This document shows positions 52,789 to 63,259 of a stretch of 64,000 bases of DNA, piece by piece. A program made the position numbers and the translations under genes. Source of the stretch: Sclerurus mexicanus (lineage: Eukaryota > Chordata > Aves > Passeriformes > Furnariidae); assembly GCA_013396755.1 (NCBI GenBank), contig VWZF01003020.1, positions 62,001 through 126,000 of the forward strand, given 5' to 3'. Within the stretch, counting starts at the first letter, position 1; each line of letters opens with the position of its first letter. The notes beneath the pieces are model-generated. The model searched no databases. It saw only the letters and a program-made list of their open reading frames with translations, and was not told the origin of the DNA.

Positions 52789-53325
52789 TATTGAGTATGT
52801 GTTAATCCTGTGTGCTGTTTTCCTTGGGACCTAATTTTTTTCTCCTTTTTTTCTCTTGTTTACATTGGTTCATTGCAGGTTAGGTTGTTTATTTGTGGCC
52901 CTACTGATACTTTACAGGCTGAGATGCTGTACAGCATTGTAGAAAATAAGGTAGTCTGTGGTCAAACAACTCTGTCTTTGTAAAGTAAAATGTACAAATT
53001 GGTTGGGGCAGGAGGGAACAGGAGGGGACAGAGAAAAGTGTTTTGCAAGTCACCATAGAGATGCAGTTCTGTAATTTCAGCTTTACCCATAGCAGCTGTT
53101 TTGGTTTGCTCTGTATTTGTATAATTTTTCTTTCAACACAGTGAAATTTTTGTAACATCTTTACTTCCTCCACTCCCTCACATCCTACTCCAGTGCTCAC
53201 AGATCACTGATTCAGCAAGTGACTAGAACTTCTCTGTATTTTCTATTCTTTGCACACTTGATGCGTGATTTTACACGCCCTCCCAAACTTCCTGAAAAGG
53301 GAATGAGAACTCTATAGTGTTATTC

Positions 53326-53348
53326 AAAAAAAAAAAAAAAAAAAAAAA
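53326..53348. repeat. Poly(A) tract
   Basis: Uninterrupted run of 23 adenines, not preceded by any recognisable retroposon body. Likely a slippage-prone simple repeat. Confidence 0.9.
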
Positions 53349-54498
53349 GGTTATTTCCAAGCTTTTGCAGGCTCTATTTATCCTGAGGCCTGTGCTTCTC
53401 TTCTAGTGAGGTAAGCAAGTGTTCATTTCTGTTCTGGTGACTCTTTGGTGACTGCAGTCAGCTGCAGGCTGTGTTAGCATTGCTAATGCTTTCTGATAAA
53501 TGGTGTATATGAGTAAATGAGTAAATAAAGATGCAGAGCACCAGTAAGTTCATAGGAAGTAGCAGGACTTCACATGAGGTTTAATATCACAGTTTGGACT
53601 TGTTTCTAATCTTAGCATTTAAGCCTTAATAAGTAGAATTAATCTTATAGAAAGAAAAAGCAGAACTCTCTACTGTAGTGATGTGTGTTCCAGCATCTCA
53701 AGATGTTCCAGCATCTTGAGGGGTTTGGATCAGTGAAGAACTTCAGTCTGCCCTTGTGATAAGACTTAAATGAAAAAAAGCCTCAGGTACAGCAGAATTG
53801 GTGTCGAGTTTGTAAGAAATTTAATGTGGTGTCAGCAAAGAGGTTTAATACCTCTTAAACTCGTGGGCTTTTTGACTCAGAAGCTGCGTCGGTGCTCATT
53901 ACCCAAGTGCTGATATTGCATCATTACTGAGGGAGCAGTCGAGGTAAGGGTTCCTGCACTCCCTGGCTCTGGCTCTCTTTTCTCCTCCCCCTTTTCCCTT
54001 GGGACAGGATTTAAGGATGGAGTAATCAAAGAGCAATGCTTTGAACAGTCCCCTTCCCAGCAGGCCTGCACCAGGAACAGGTAACCTGTAACACTGAGTT
54101 ACAAGTTAAAATATGGTTGTGTTCAAAGAATGGCAGGGGATGGCTGTGACTGTAACAGGGCAACATTTGCCTGCCTGCAGGTGACTGCAGTGAATCCTCC
54201 CGCACACTCCCAGCTGTGCAATATTTCAGCAGATGTTTACAGCACATATGTTTTCCAGATCAGCTGGTCTTGCCTACTGAAAGGTGATAGAGTGTCAGAA
54301 ATCTGCTCTTAAAAGTTCCACATTTTCCTGAAGAAATTTATTGCAAAGAAGTGGCTTTTAGTATTGGAGGATGATTTTAAAGACTAAATTCCTTTTTTAA
54401 TGCACGTATGTATGCATGTGGAAACACACACACGATTTTCTTCTTACTTTGGATTTTTAATGTGTCTCATAGAATCCACGTTGTCTCTCCCCTGTCAA

Positions 54499-54523
54499 TA
54501 TTTGTGTCTGGTTAATGATCAAC
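54499..54523 (+). promoter_or_regulatory. Candidate FOXA and HNF1 sites upstream of second protease
   Basis: TATTTGT at 54499-54505 fits the FOXA consensus. GTTAATGATCAAC at 54511-54523 matches the HNF1 palindrome GTTAATNATTAAC with a single mismatch. The pair is separated by five bases and lies about 680 bases before the start codon of the second Gla protease. A liver promoter or enhancer is the natural reading; this is inference from motif matching. Confidence 0.4.
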
Positions 54524-55201
54524 CTCTTGACCTCGTGGCTGTTCCTGGTACACATCCAAATCTCTTCCCTGTTGCTCTCTTAAAAAATAGAGAAAAAAGT
54601 GAGTATAATTGCATGGTTCTGTGTAAATTGAACTCATTCTGGATCCTATGTTTTTGAAAAAATGCTGCAGGTAGCAGAGAGGAATGTGCTGTTGAATCCT
54701 GGTAAATCCTTTAGCCTGGGAAGGTAATAGGAAGAAATGCAAACTTCTGTGCTGTATCTGTGACTGCTGGTATGTGGTGCTTGGTTCCTCCTTGGGGTCT
54801 GTGTGTGGTCTTCCCTGAGCAAAGCATCAGTAATCGCACAGTGGCTGGTAGTGTCCCTGCCTGGGCTTCAGCAAGGCTGGGCTGTAAGTGGCCTCTGCTC
54901 TATTTGGGCTGTGTGCTCCCATATTCCCCGTGGCTTTTCCATGACTTCCATGGGCTTTGCATCTGACCCTGCCCCACACTGCAGCCTCTGCATGTTGGGG
55001 CTCCAGTTGGGGTGTCCAGCATCAGCATGGCTTGGGGATGGAACAGGGGACACAAGATCAAAATGAAACAGGTATGTCTCTTCTTGTCCTCTGCTTCTAC
55101 TTTTTCACCTTTGTTGCAGGCTGATTTTGGGACAACGTAATAATTTTATTCTTTTCCCTTGGAAAGATATCAGGAGGTCAGTGTTCTGAATGCTCACTGA
55201 C

Positions 55202-55280
55202 ATGGAGAGCAGCTCCTTGCTTGGGACATTTCTCCTGTTGATGTGCTCCACTGACAGCAGCTGCCTGTTTTCATATTCAG
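55202..55280 (+). CDS. F7/F10-like protease exon: signal peptide
   Basis: Encodes MESSSLLGTFLLLMCSTDSS and six more residues: a hydrophobic core suited to secretion. The donor GT at 55281 leaves phase 1, matching the signal-peptide exon of Gla-protease genes, which is the main reason for choosing this ATG. No other exon with this phase and a hydrophobic start was seen between PROC and the Gla exon. Confidence 0.7.
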
Positions 55281-58200
55281 GTAGGTTACATTTTAATGAA
55301 ATTCTCTTTTTGTGGCAGTCTTGACATTTAAACTGAAACCATGTTGTGTTCTGAATACAAAGTCCTGTGGGTTGAAGGAACACTTCCTGAAATTCACAAG
55401 AAAAAAATGAATATTCATATACATAGTTCCAAGAGAAATCAGCCTTTCTTAGCTTCCTAATTAGCCCACTCCCTTGTGAAAAAGTATTCTTCTTGTAACA
55501 TGGAACACAAAATCTGAATTATTTTTGCACGGCAAAGGTTTCCAGTTTGGGAAGCTAAAATGAGGGACTTTCAAAATGTCTTCCTGGACCTCATTTTGAT
55601 TGTACTATAACAGTTACACAAGGTTTGGAAATTGCTTCAGAGAGCTGTGGGACAGGCATGAGAGTGTACAGAATCTCAGGAATCACTGTGGCTGTCCTTG
55701 CAGAGGAGGAGGAGCAGAGCGAGCAGTTCTATCTGTACAGGCTCTGCAGGACACATACTTAAAGGAGTTAAATCCTTTAGGGTGACCCCAGAACACAAGG
55801 GGTGCTGAAGGGAAATTTTACTGATGTAAGTGAAGGAAATGTTCTCCATTACCAGACAGCAGGATCTGTGGAAAGCTTTTCTTCACAGAGTGGGCTGTTA
55901 CTAATTGCCTGGAAATGAGGCAATGTAATATCATTCTACAATTTTAGTCATTGCTGTAGATACTGATCTTGCAACTGCAAATACATAAGTGTTTTCTAAA
56001 ACTGGGTTCTTTGTCAGAGGGTTTGACTTATCCAGGGCACTAACCCCTGGCTGGAAAAGGGAGCACTTTTGGTGCAATGCTGTGTGGATTTCTGTAGGCT
56101 TCGTCTGGATTACAGAAGAAGCTTTTGTCTCATAACACTTGGAGCAGCAGCCTTTCCATCTGCCAGGTGGACTTTGGATACAGGGCTGCACTTTTGTAGA
56201 TGTAACAAAAAGGCAAAACCTTCATCTTCTGCCAACAGTGACAGCCTGTGAGATCAGTGCACCCAAAAGGCTTGTAGGTGGAAAAACCCTGGGGCAGGCA
56301 CTGTGCTGCAGACAGAGGCGCCTTAGCAAAGACGTGCTGTGGAGCACCAGAGGGTTTGTGGGGAGGATCTTACTGACATATTCGATCTTTTGGCCATTCC
56401 TCCCTTAATTTATTGGCAGTAGTAGCTTAAGGCATCACAGGAAGAGGGCAGGTAAAGTTGAGATGAGCTAAATATAAATATAAAACTGACACTTTAATAT
56501 TTCTCTTCATAAAGAATCGGTGTCTATCCTGTTGTGACCACAGCAAAACCTGGAGAACTCCGGGTCTCCATTACCAAATATCAAGCTAATAATTGTTGTG
56601 AGTCAGGATGGTTAAGCAGAAAAATATAACCAGCCTCCAGAGAAGAAGCTTCAATATACTTGAGTCTTGTGGAATAAAAAATTACTTCTGCACTAATCTG
56701 CAAGTCTCAGTAGTAGCTCTTTTGACTCACTGAAAGAAAGCTTAAACTACTGGTATCTTCAGCTGAAACACAGACTAATTTTGTTTCCCTTTGGGCTGTT
56801 TGTTAGATTCTCACTCCCCTCATTTATATTGTTTACTCCACTGAAAGTCTCTCTGTCCATGATTGTGATGATGCTACTATGTTGTCTTCATCACCAACTG
56901 TTCAGTTTTGGTTTTCTAGTTTTTATGAGAAAAGACGCAGCCCACGAGGTGCTGCGAGTCCATAAACGTGCCAACCACTTCCTAGAAGAGATTCGTCCAG
57001 GGAACTTGGAGAGAGAATGCAGTGAGGAAAAGTGTTCATTTGAGGAGGCCAAGGAGATCTTCCATTCGCAGGAGAAAACGGTGAGAAACTTGATTTTAGG
57101 AGAAACAGAAAAAGTCAACAGTGAGGTGTAAGTAATCCTTCCCAAGTCACCTGGCATGGCTCTGGAGGTGTGTGCCTGGATTCTGCAGCTTGGGTCACTT
57201 CAGGGGGATTCGGGGAGGGTCACTCAGGGCACCTCTGAGACTTCACTTTGTGAATGCTCAGTTTGTTGTGCAAATGTTAAACACAATTCCTTGGAAGTAT
57301 CTAAAACCCATTTCTGATAGCATCAATCCAGCAAAGTGATTGGGACATTTTCAGAGCTCTCTTGCTTGTCCAGACCCTCCAACTACAGAGGAGGGTCCGA
57401 ATCCATTCCCAGGGCCCAACAGCATCTGGCTGGAAGCAGGGCTGGGGCTGTTTGGGACCTTATGCTGAGGCAGGAGTAGGAGCTGCAGAGTTAAACACGT
57501 GCCTGGTCTCTCCTGGATCCAGCCCAAGGTGCCAGGGATGTCTCCTTAGCAGGTAGAGCAGCACAGTACGGCAGTCGAGGGGAACGCTCCCTCTCGTCCC
57601 CCCTCCTCCATGCGGTCCCCGAAATGCCCCAGGAAGGAGACACACAGAGACCACCGGAGAGGAGAAGCAGAGAAAGAGTTTATTCAACATGGTCTGGAGT
57701 ATTTATGGATTTTACAACCAATGGGGAAAGAGTTAACTAAGGGCCAATAAGGGGACTTCACATAGCCTTCCAAGGACGAATTCTTGCATACTAATTTAGG
57801 GAGATAAGGATTCTCTCAAGGGATTTTGGGAAGAAGAAAGGTGATTCAGGGAAAAAAGACAGGGAATCCATTTTATATTACACTAAAAACTTCAGTTTTT
57901 AGGGCATCTTGGCTGGCTTCTTCATTTTCTTCACAAATCCATTTCTGACATGACTTCTTCCATTCCTGATACTGTAAGTCCACTCCCACAGCACAGTAGA
58001 AATGGCTCTTCAGAGCAAAGTAGCTGGTGCTGAGGCCTTGCAGTGACATGTTTTGTGTGTGGTGATGGTGTCACTTGAAACCGCTGAGGTGGTGCCACAG
58101 ATGTTTCAGTGACTGGAGCATTTAAGGATCTGAGCTTTCAGTTTCATTTTGGTTCCAGTACAACCCAGTTTATGCACTCTCTGGCTGGTCCATGGTGCAA

Positions 58201-61200
58201 ACAAAAGTGGCACAGTGGTGATCAGGAGATCTGCTCTGAGAATGTGTTTATGGCTCTAATCAAAATGTCAATTTTGGACCCTAAAAAACCAGTTTTCTAA
58301 ATTTTAAATCTTCAGTAATCAATATGTCCATACGAATCACAGAATCATAGAATCAGCTGGGTTGGAAGAGACCTCCGAGATCATCAAGTCCAACCCTTGA
58401 TCCAACACCACTGTGATTACTAGACCATGCCACTAAGTGCCACATCCAGTCTCATCTTAAAAACCTCCACGGACAGTGAATCCAGCACCTCTCCATGCAG
58501 GCCATTCCAATGCTTGATGACTCTCTCTGTAAAGAATTGCTTCTTAATATCTAACCTAAACCTCCCCTGGTAGAGCTTAAGCCTGTGCCTTCTTGTCCTA
58601 TTGCTGGTTCCCTGGGAGAAGAGACCAACCTCCGCCTGGCTACACCCTCCTTTCAGGTAGTTGTGGAGAGTGATGAGGTCACCCCTGAGCCTCCTCTTCT
58701 CCAGACCAAACAACCTCAGCCTCTCCTCACAGCAATTGTGCTTGAGTCCCTTCGCCAGCTTCGTTGCTCTTCTCTGGACCCGCTCCAGCACCTCAATATC
58801 TTTCCTAAACTGAGGGGCCCAGAACTGAACACAGTACTTAAGGTGTGGCCTCACCAGCACTGAGTACAGGGGAAGGATCACTTCCCTAGTCCTGCTGGCC
58901 ACACTATTCTTGATACAGGCCAGGATGCCATTGGCCTTCTTGGCCACCTGGGCACGCTGCTGGCTCATGTTTAGCTTCCTGTCAGTCCAAACCCCCAGGT
59001 CCCTTTCTGCCTGGCTGCTCTCGTTTATTGCCTGTTATCTTCATTTGTGATTTCTTTTTGCAGATGGAGTTTTGGTTCAATTACAAAGGTAGGTAAAAAA
59101 GGAATTTCAAAAAAAATTATTTCTTGTGTCCCTCCTGGGTACAAAGAATTATGTGACAATTGAAAGCCAGGCTTCTCTTATTTCCTGGAATTACACTACG
59201 CCTTGTTTCTTCTCCTTAGGTTTAAATCCATGTAGTACAAATCCCTGTAACAATGGTGGAGTCTGCAAAATAAGACATTACAGTTACTTTTGCATCTGTC
59301 CCCCAAAATTCGGAGGACATAACTGTGAAATAGGTGAGTATAGGAACAGACACATTGGCATTCATTGTGAAGGAAGGACGGCACATGGCCATCTCCCATC
59401 TGCTCCCAGTAAAGGCCAGGGAATTACCCCTTCTCATCAGTTTAGAGCCTCTAGTGACTCCTGTCATAGATGCCTGCACTGGAGATCGTTCATGGTGAGG
59501 CTCTTCTCTTTTGAGTCAAACATCAAACAAATTAGCCAAAGATTACTGAAGGGGAAAAATCTTTATATTTATGTTGTAATATATGAATGATGAAAAAGGA
59601 AGTATAAAAACTGCCTTCTCTTACCAGATTTTTGATCCTCTGAAATGCTGTATCCAGTTTGCAAACTAAGGCATGAAATAAGCCACACTGTGGAAACTAG
59701 GAATCATAAGTAATTTTTTTTCCTCCAAGTGCTTTTGTTGACCTTTTCTTCATACAGCAAAGCAACTAAACATTATTATTTTTAATGTAACAATGAATAA
59801 AAATCTCAGTCAATTTCTGACGGGCTCAGGCCCCCCCAAAATGCCCTGTGCTTTCAACCTGTCATGATATAAATTACAAGATATGCAGATGGATCAAAAA
59901 CTAATGCATTTAGAAGTGTTTGCTCTTCCAGGCCTTTTCTTGCCCCTGCTCCACAGGCAGAAAAGCCCAGCAGTGGCTTCAGGGCAAAGCTGGCAAATGG
60001 AAACAGAACAGCAACAAACATAAGGTCTGGTTTGCTGCAAACCAGTGTGGGTGTCTGGAACTGTTAAGAGGTGGTTCCTTCTGTTTCCCTGAGCCATTCC
60101 AGCAGATGTTTTACTCCTTTTCCTCATGCAATAGCAGCTCCAGGAGCTGGGTGCTGCCTGGGCTCTGCGCAGCCATAACAGCGGGTGTTTCTCTGGCAGA
60201 GAGGTTGGAGTGCTGGTACAAGAACGGCGGGTGCTGGCAGTACTGCAGAGACAGCAGCGCCTTCCATGTGGAGTGTTCCTGTGCCAGGGATTACACCCTG
60301 CATGAGGACAGGAAGAGCTGTGTGCAGGCAGGTAAAGCATGGGCTGCTGGGTCCACCTCAGGCTTACAGGCCCTGATTTTTCCCTCCACCAAGTACAGAA
60401 GAGCTGCACATGCTGCAGCTGCTGCCACTTGCATTTAGTGTATGAAAAGATCTGTCTTATTTGTAATGTTCATTTATTGTAAATGTTAAGGTTCCTCTCC
60501 ATCAGGTGTCTGCAATCCAGTGCCCCTGTGAGCATGTACTGGGTCAAGGAGCAGCAGGACAGTCTGGGGTGGGCCTGTTCTTCCAGTGCAGGCCTAGATC
60601 AGCTGAACTGAGTCATGAGGCTGAAGTGCCTCATGAAGTTGGGAGGGGAGGGGATAGAACACAGGGCTTTAAAACTTGGTGTTAAGGCAGGAGGGAAGTG
60701 CAGGGCTAGTATTCTATCCTGAAGAGAACCCTTGGCAGGTTGCTCCTAACTGATAGCTCAGAAAAGGCACAGCCATGTGCCCATTTCTGGGTAATGAGCT
60801 CTGCACACTCAGCCAAGGGTGTGTCTGGTGGGGAGTTCAACGTCACGAAGTTAGAGTTGTTCCTGGGCTCTTAGAGGAGTCTAGTTCTTGGACAAGAAAA
60901 GCACTGCTTTGTGTTTGAGCTCAGCATGACACCAACACACTCTAAGCTCAAATCTTTTTTTCTGTCATTCCTCCCTTCAGCACCATTTCCCTGTGGCCTG
61001 ATCAAAGTCAGGCAGGCTCTGGAGGAACAGCAGCAGGGACCAAAAAGGCTCCAGAGGGGCCAGTGGGAGCACAGGGATGTGCCCAAGTGGAATGGGAGCA
61101 CTGAGGGCACAGCGGAGCAGATGGAGCTGGAACATGGTGATGCTGGGGAAAAGGAGACCATAAGAGATGCCTTTGGGCATACTGGACAAATGGAAGTGGC

Positions 61201-63259
61201 AGCAGATACTTCTGGCTGGAACAAGACAGTGGTGGGCTCTGTGACCCAGAAGCCCCTGTGGGACAGTGCTGCAGGGCAGAAGGTGGATGTCCCTGAGCAC
61301 CAGGAGGCAGTGGAGGGAACTGCCAGGCCTGGGAGAGGCCTGGCTGCATGGGATGAGCCAAGCCAGGGCCCTGCATTGCAGAACAAGAGCACAGCACCTG
61401 CTGCCAGGCAGGAAGAAATGGGGGGAAATGCTACAAGGCAAAACCAACGAGGGGAGGACACCGGCTTGAACGGAATGGGGACCATTCAAAGTGGGAGTGA
61501 TGGGCTGCATCAGAGCAGGGACTGGGGCCATGTTCCGCACAAGCCTCAGCCCACCCAGACAAACATCAGGTCTACTTTGGAGCACAGGGACCCCAGGATA
61601 ACAGGAGGAACGCTGTGTCATCGTGGACATTGCCCCTGGCAGGTAATACTTTACTTCCAGTCTGGTCAACCACCACACCTAAATGCTTTCTTACCTTATC
61701 ATCACTGAGTCCTTCAGGAACAGAGTTCATCAAGCCCTTACAAAGTTGTTTTTTCAGCTTGAGAGCAATGGAACCATGCATATTTTTCGGTTTTCTGCAG
61801 TGCTTTTTGATGATCCAGACCTTAGATGCATTTACGATTCTGTGCCTGTCCTACTACATATATATGCTTTTGGATTGGAACATAATACTTCCTCTCTTAA
61901 TCTAGTCAGTCAGATCTTCTGTGTTGTTCAGGTTGTGTCTGCATGTCTTTGGGGAAAAGCTGAGATTCTGTCTCCTTTTGAAAGGCTGGTGATAGTTTTC
62001 CCAAGGAAGGTTCCATGACCAGGTGAAATTCAGTAGAACATTGAGTTGTTTTTAGGGGTTACAGTAAGGGAGTTAAAACTACCAGGGCTCAAAGGGGAAG
62101 GATTTGTTTCCACTATGTTGTTTTGGATCTTCATTTTGAGCTTTTTTTTCTATGTCCTTGTTACTAGTTTTCACTATATTGTTTCTCTTTGGTCAATGTC
62201 CTGTTACTGTTTGCACAGATCTCCCAATTCCACACATCAGAAGGTATTTACAGGTGGAAAAATCATAGGTCAAACCTAGGTGGACTGCACATTGTGCACT
62301 TTGACAAACTGAAGTGTCACTATTAGCCCGATTTATGGGTTTCCACCATCTTATACCCTTCTAGGAAGAACAGCAGCTGCTTCCCTTTGCACCAGTGGGG
62401 CCTGATTTTGGGGTGTTAAGTGGGAATGTTGTTTGAAGGCTGTCCAGTTTCTTCTGGAAATGAAGTGTTACCCGTAAGGTGGTTTTAAATTGTCATTACA
62501 CCAGGAAATTTGGAATTGAAGGTTGTATTTTATCTATCTATCCATCTAATTTTTAAAGAGTTTGGTAAACCCTTTGCATTCTAGTTCTTCGTAATCTAAC
62601 ACAGCATTTTCTGTTAATTGTTCTTTGCTACTTTTCAATGTTTATTTCTAACACTACTGAACTGAATTTAAAGCATCAGTAGTACATAGAATTAATAGTT
62701 GAGGAGATGCTGACGCACTGATTGAGCTTATCATTCTGAACAGACAAGACAGACATCAAACACTGGTTTAACTTCTCCATTTGCTACTGTATCATTACAG
62801 ATTTCATTACCTGAGTACTAGTGAACTGCACCTTGTGTTTCTCTGCTCCACCAACCCTGAAACACTTGAAGCTACATGAAAAATAAATCAGTCATACTTG
62901 TTCCTTCAGAACACTAGTCACTGCAGCTCTAAGTCTACCTGAGCTTGTCAAGCTCAATTCATTAGAATACTCTGCTCTCTTGTCACAGCAGTGCAGTGAT
63001 TTTATTACTGTTTTCACAACCTCTTTGCTTGGTGGACTGGTGGTTCCTGCTAGACACGTTCCTTACCTCCATGTTACATCCACAGTGTGTGCATGTTCCT
63101 GCTGCAGCCCTGGTGCCTGTTCTGCCTCTTCCTTCCCACAGGTGCTGATCCGGGACAGTCAAGATGTGGGTTTCTGCGGCGGGAGCCTCCTTAGCAGTCG
63201 CTGGGTGGTCACAGCTGCACACTGCCTGGACCTCGTGAGCCCCCACCATGTCACTGTGG
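55202..63259 (+). CDS. Factor VII/X-like Gla serine protease, partial (7 of 8 exons)
   Basis: Second vitamin-K-dependent protease zymogen. Exons: 55202-55280, 56920-57080, 59064-59088, 59220-59333, 60200-60331, 60981-61642, 63142-63259. All are GT-AG, with the same phases as the neighbouring PROC gene and identical lengths for exons 2, 3 and 7 (161, 25, 118). They encode 430 residues so far; the last exon (Asp and Ser of the triad) is beyond the window. Signal peptide about 1-20, propeptide ending VHKR at 43, Gla 44-88, EGF1 89-126, EGF2 127-170, connecting region 171-376, protease from I377, catalytic H418. ANHFLEEIRPGNLEREC and the cysteine pair in CHRGHCPWQ resemble factors VII and X, while DPR before the scissile bond resembles protein C. 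Oddities are a roughly 183-residue activation peptide and an EGF1 without calcium ligands. No stop or frameshift is seen, so it is probably functional, but paralogue identity needs a tree. Confidence 0.88.
56920..59088 (+). CDS. F7/F10-like protease exons: propeptide, Gla domain, aromatic stack
   Basis: Exon 56920-57080 encodes the propeptide VFMRKDAAHEVLRVHKR, cleaved before ANHF, and the Gla domain with NLERECSEEKCSFEEAKEIF. All the clustered glutamates and the cysteine pair are intact. The 25-base exon 59064-59088 encodes MEFWFNYK. The intron between them holds an LTR-like segment and a CR1 element. Confidence 0.93.
57569..57988 (-). mobile_element. Endogenous retrovirus LTR-like segment (antisense)
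   Basis: On the minus strand there is a CCAAT-type CCCATTGGTTG, a TATA-like ATAAATAC, then GAATAAACTCTTTCTC: AATAAA followed by CT-rich sequence, typical of the R/U5 part of a retroviral LTR. A 10-base direct repeat CAGCACAGTA flanks the segment at 57559-57568 and 57989-57998. It could be a target duplication but is longer than the 4-6 bases usual for retroviruses. No retroviral coding sequence is present. Located in intron 2 of the second protease gene. Confidence 0.45.
58336..59022 (-). mobile_element. CR1 LINE with open ORF2 C-terminus, antisense
   Basis: The left end reads ATCACAGAATCATAGAATC, the reverse complement of the CR1 3' tail, then GGTTGGAAGAGACCTCCGAG. On the minus strand, 58968-58420 is one open frame of 182 residues containing LPLYSVLVRPHLKYCVQFWA and RLRGDLITLHNYLKGG, the conserved end of the CR1 reverse-transcriptase protein. 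The element is 5'-truncated at about 59022, only about 40 bases before the acceptor of the 25-base exon at 59064. Confidence 0.93.
59220..60331 (+). CDS. F7/F10-like protease exons: EGF1 and EGF2
   Basis: Exon 59220-59333 encodes EGF1 starting GLNPCSTNPCNNGGVC and ending GGHNCEI, with six cysteines. The usual DGDQC start is replaced by GLNPC, and the CxD/N position reads CKI, so the calcium site and hydroxylation site are lost. Exon 60200-60331 encodes EGF2 with CWYKNGGCWQYCRD and HEDRKSC, six cysteines, closest in look to factors X and VII. Confidence 0.92.
60981..61642 (+). CDS. F7/F10-like protease exon: giant activation peptide
   Basis: A single 662-base exon encoding 221 residues. It starts APFPCGLIKV (C175, interchain cysteine). 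A basic GPKRLQR at about 190-196 offers a light/heavy-chain processing site. About 183 residues rich in Gly, Gln, Glu, Thr and Ala follow, ending EHRDPR, then ITGG. Four N-X-S/T sequons occur (in WNGST, WNKT, QNKST, GNATR). Corresponding activation peptides are about 35 residues in factor IX, 52 in factor X and 12 in human protein C. The exon has no in-frame stop and correct flanking phases (1 and 0). Confidence 0.9.
63142..63259 (+). CDS. F7/F10-like protease exon: catalytic His
   Basis: Encodes VLIRDSQDVGFCGGSLLSSR, then WVVTAAHC with catalytic His418, and ends HHVTV plus one base. The 118-base length and phases 0/1 equal the corresponding PROC exon. The following intron runs out of the window. 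Confidence 0.93.

Larger units (their letters stand above)
52790..55201. other. Intergenic region between the two Gla-protease genes
   Basis: About 2.4 kb with no supported gene. It holds a 23-base A run (53326-53348), a near-exact 18-base tandem duplication beginning TGTTCCAGCATCT near 53687-53722, and a FOXA/HNF1-like pair at 54499-54523. The promoter and any 5' UTR of the downstream protease gene are expected in the right-hand part. Remaining sequence is unremarkable. Confidence 0.6.

Noticed and set aside
60977..61678. Long antisense open frames (233 and 204 codons) opposite the giant activation-peptide exon
   Set aside because: They mirror a GC-rich, stop-poor sense exon. They have no domain, no splice context and no start environment; antisense openness is a side effect of composition.
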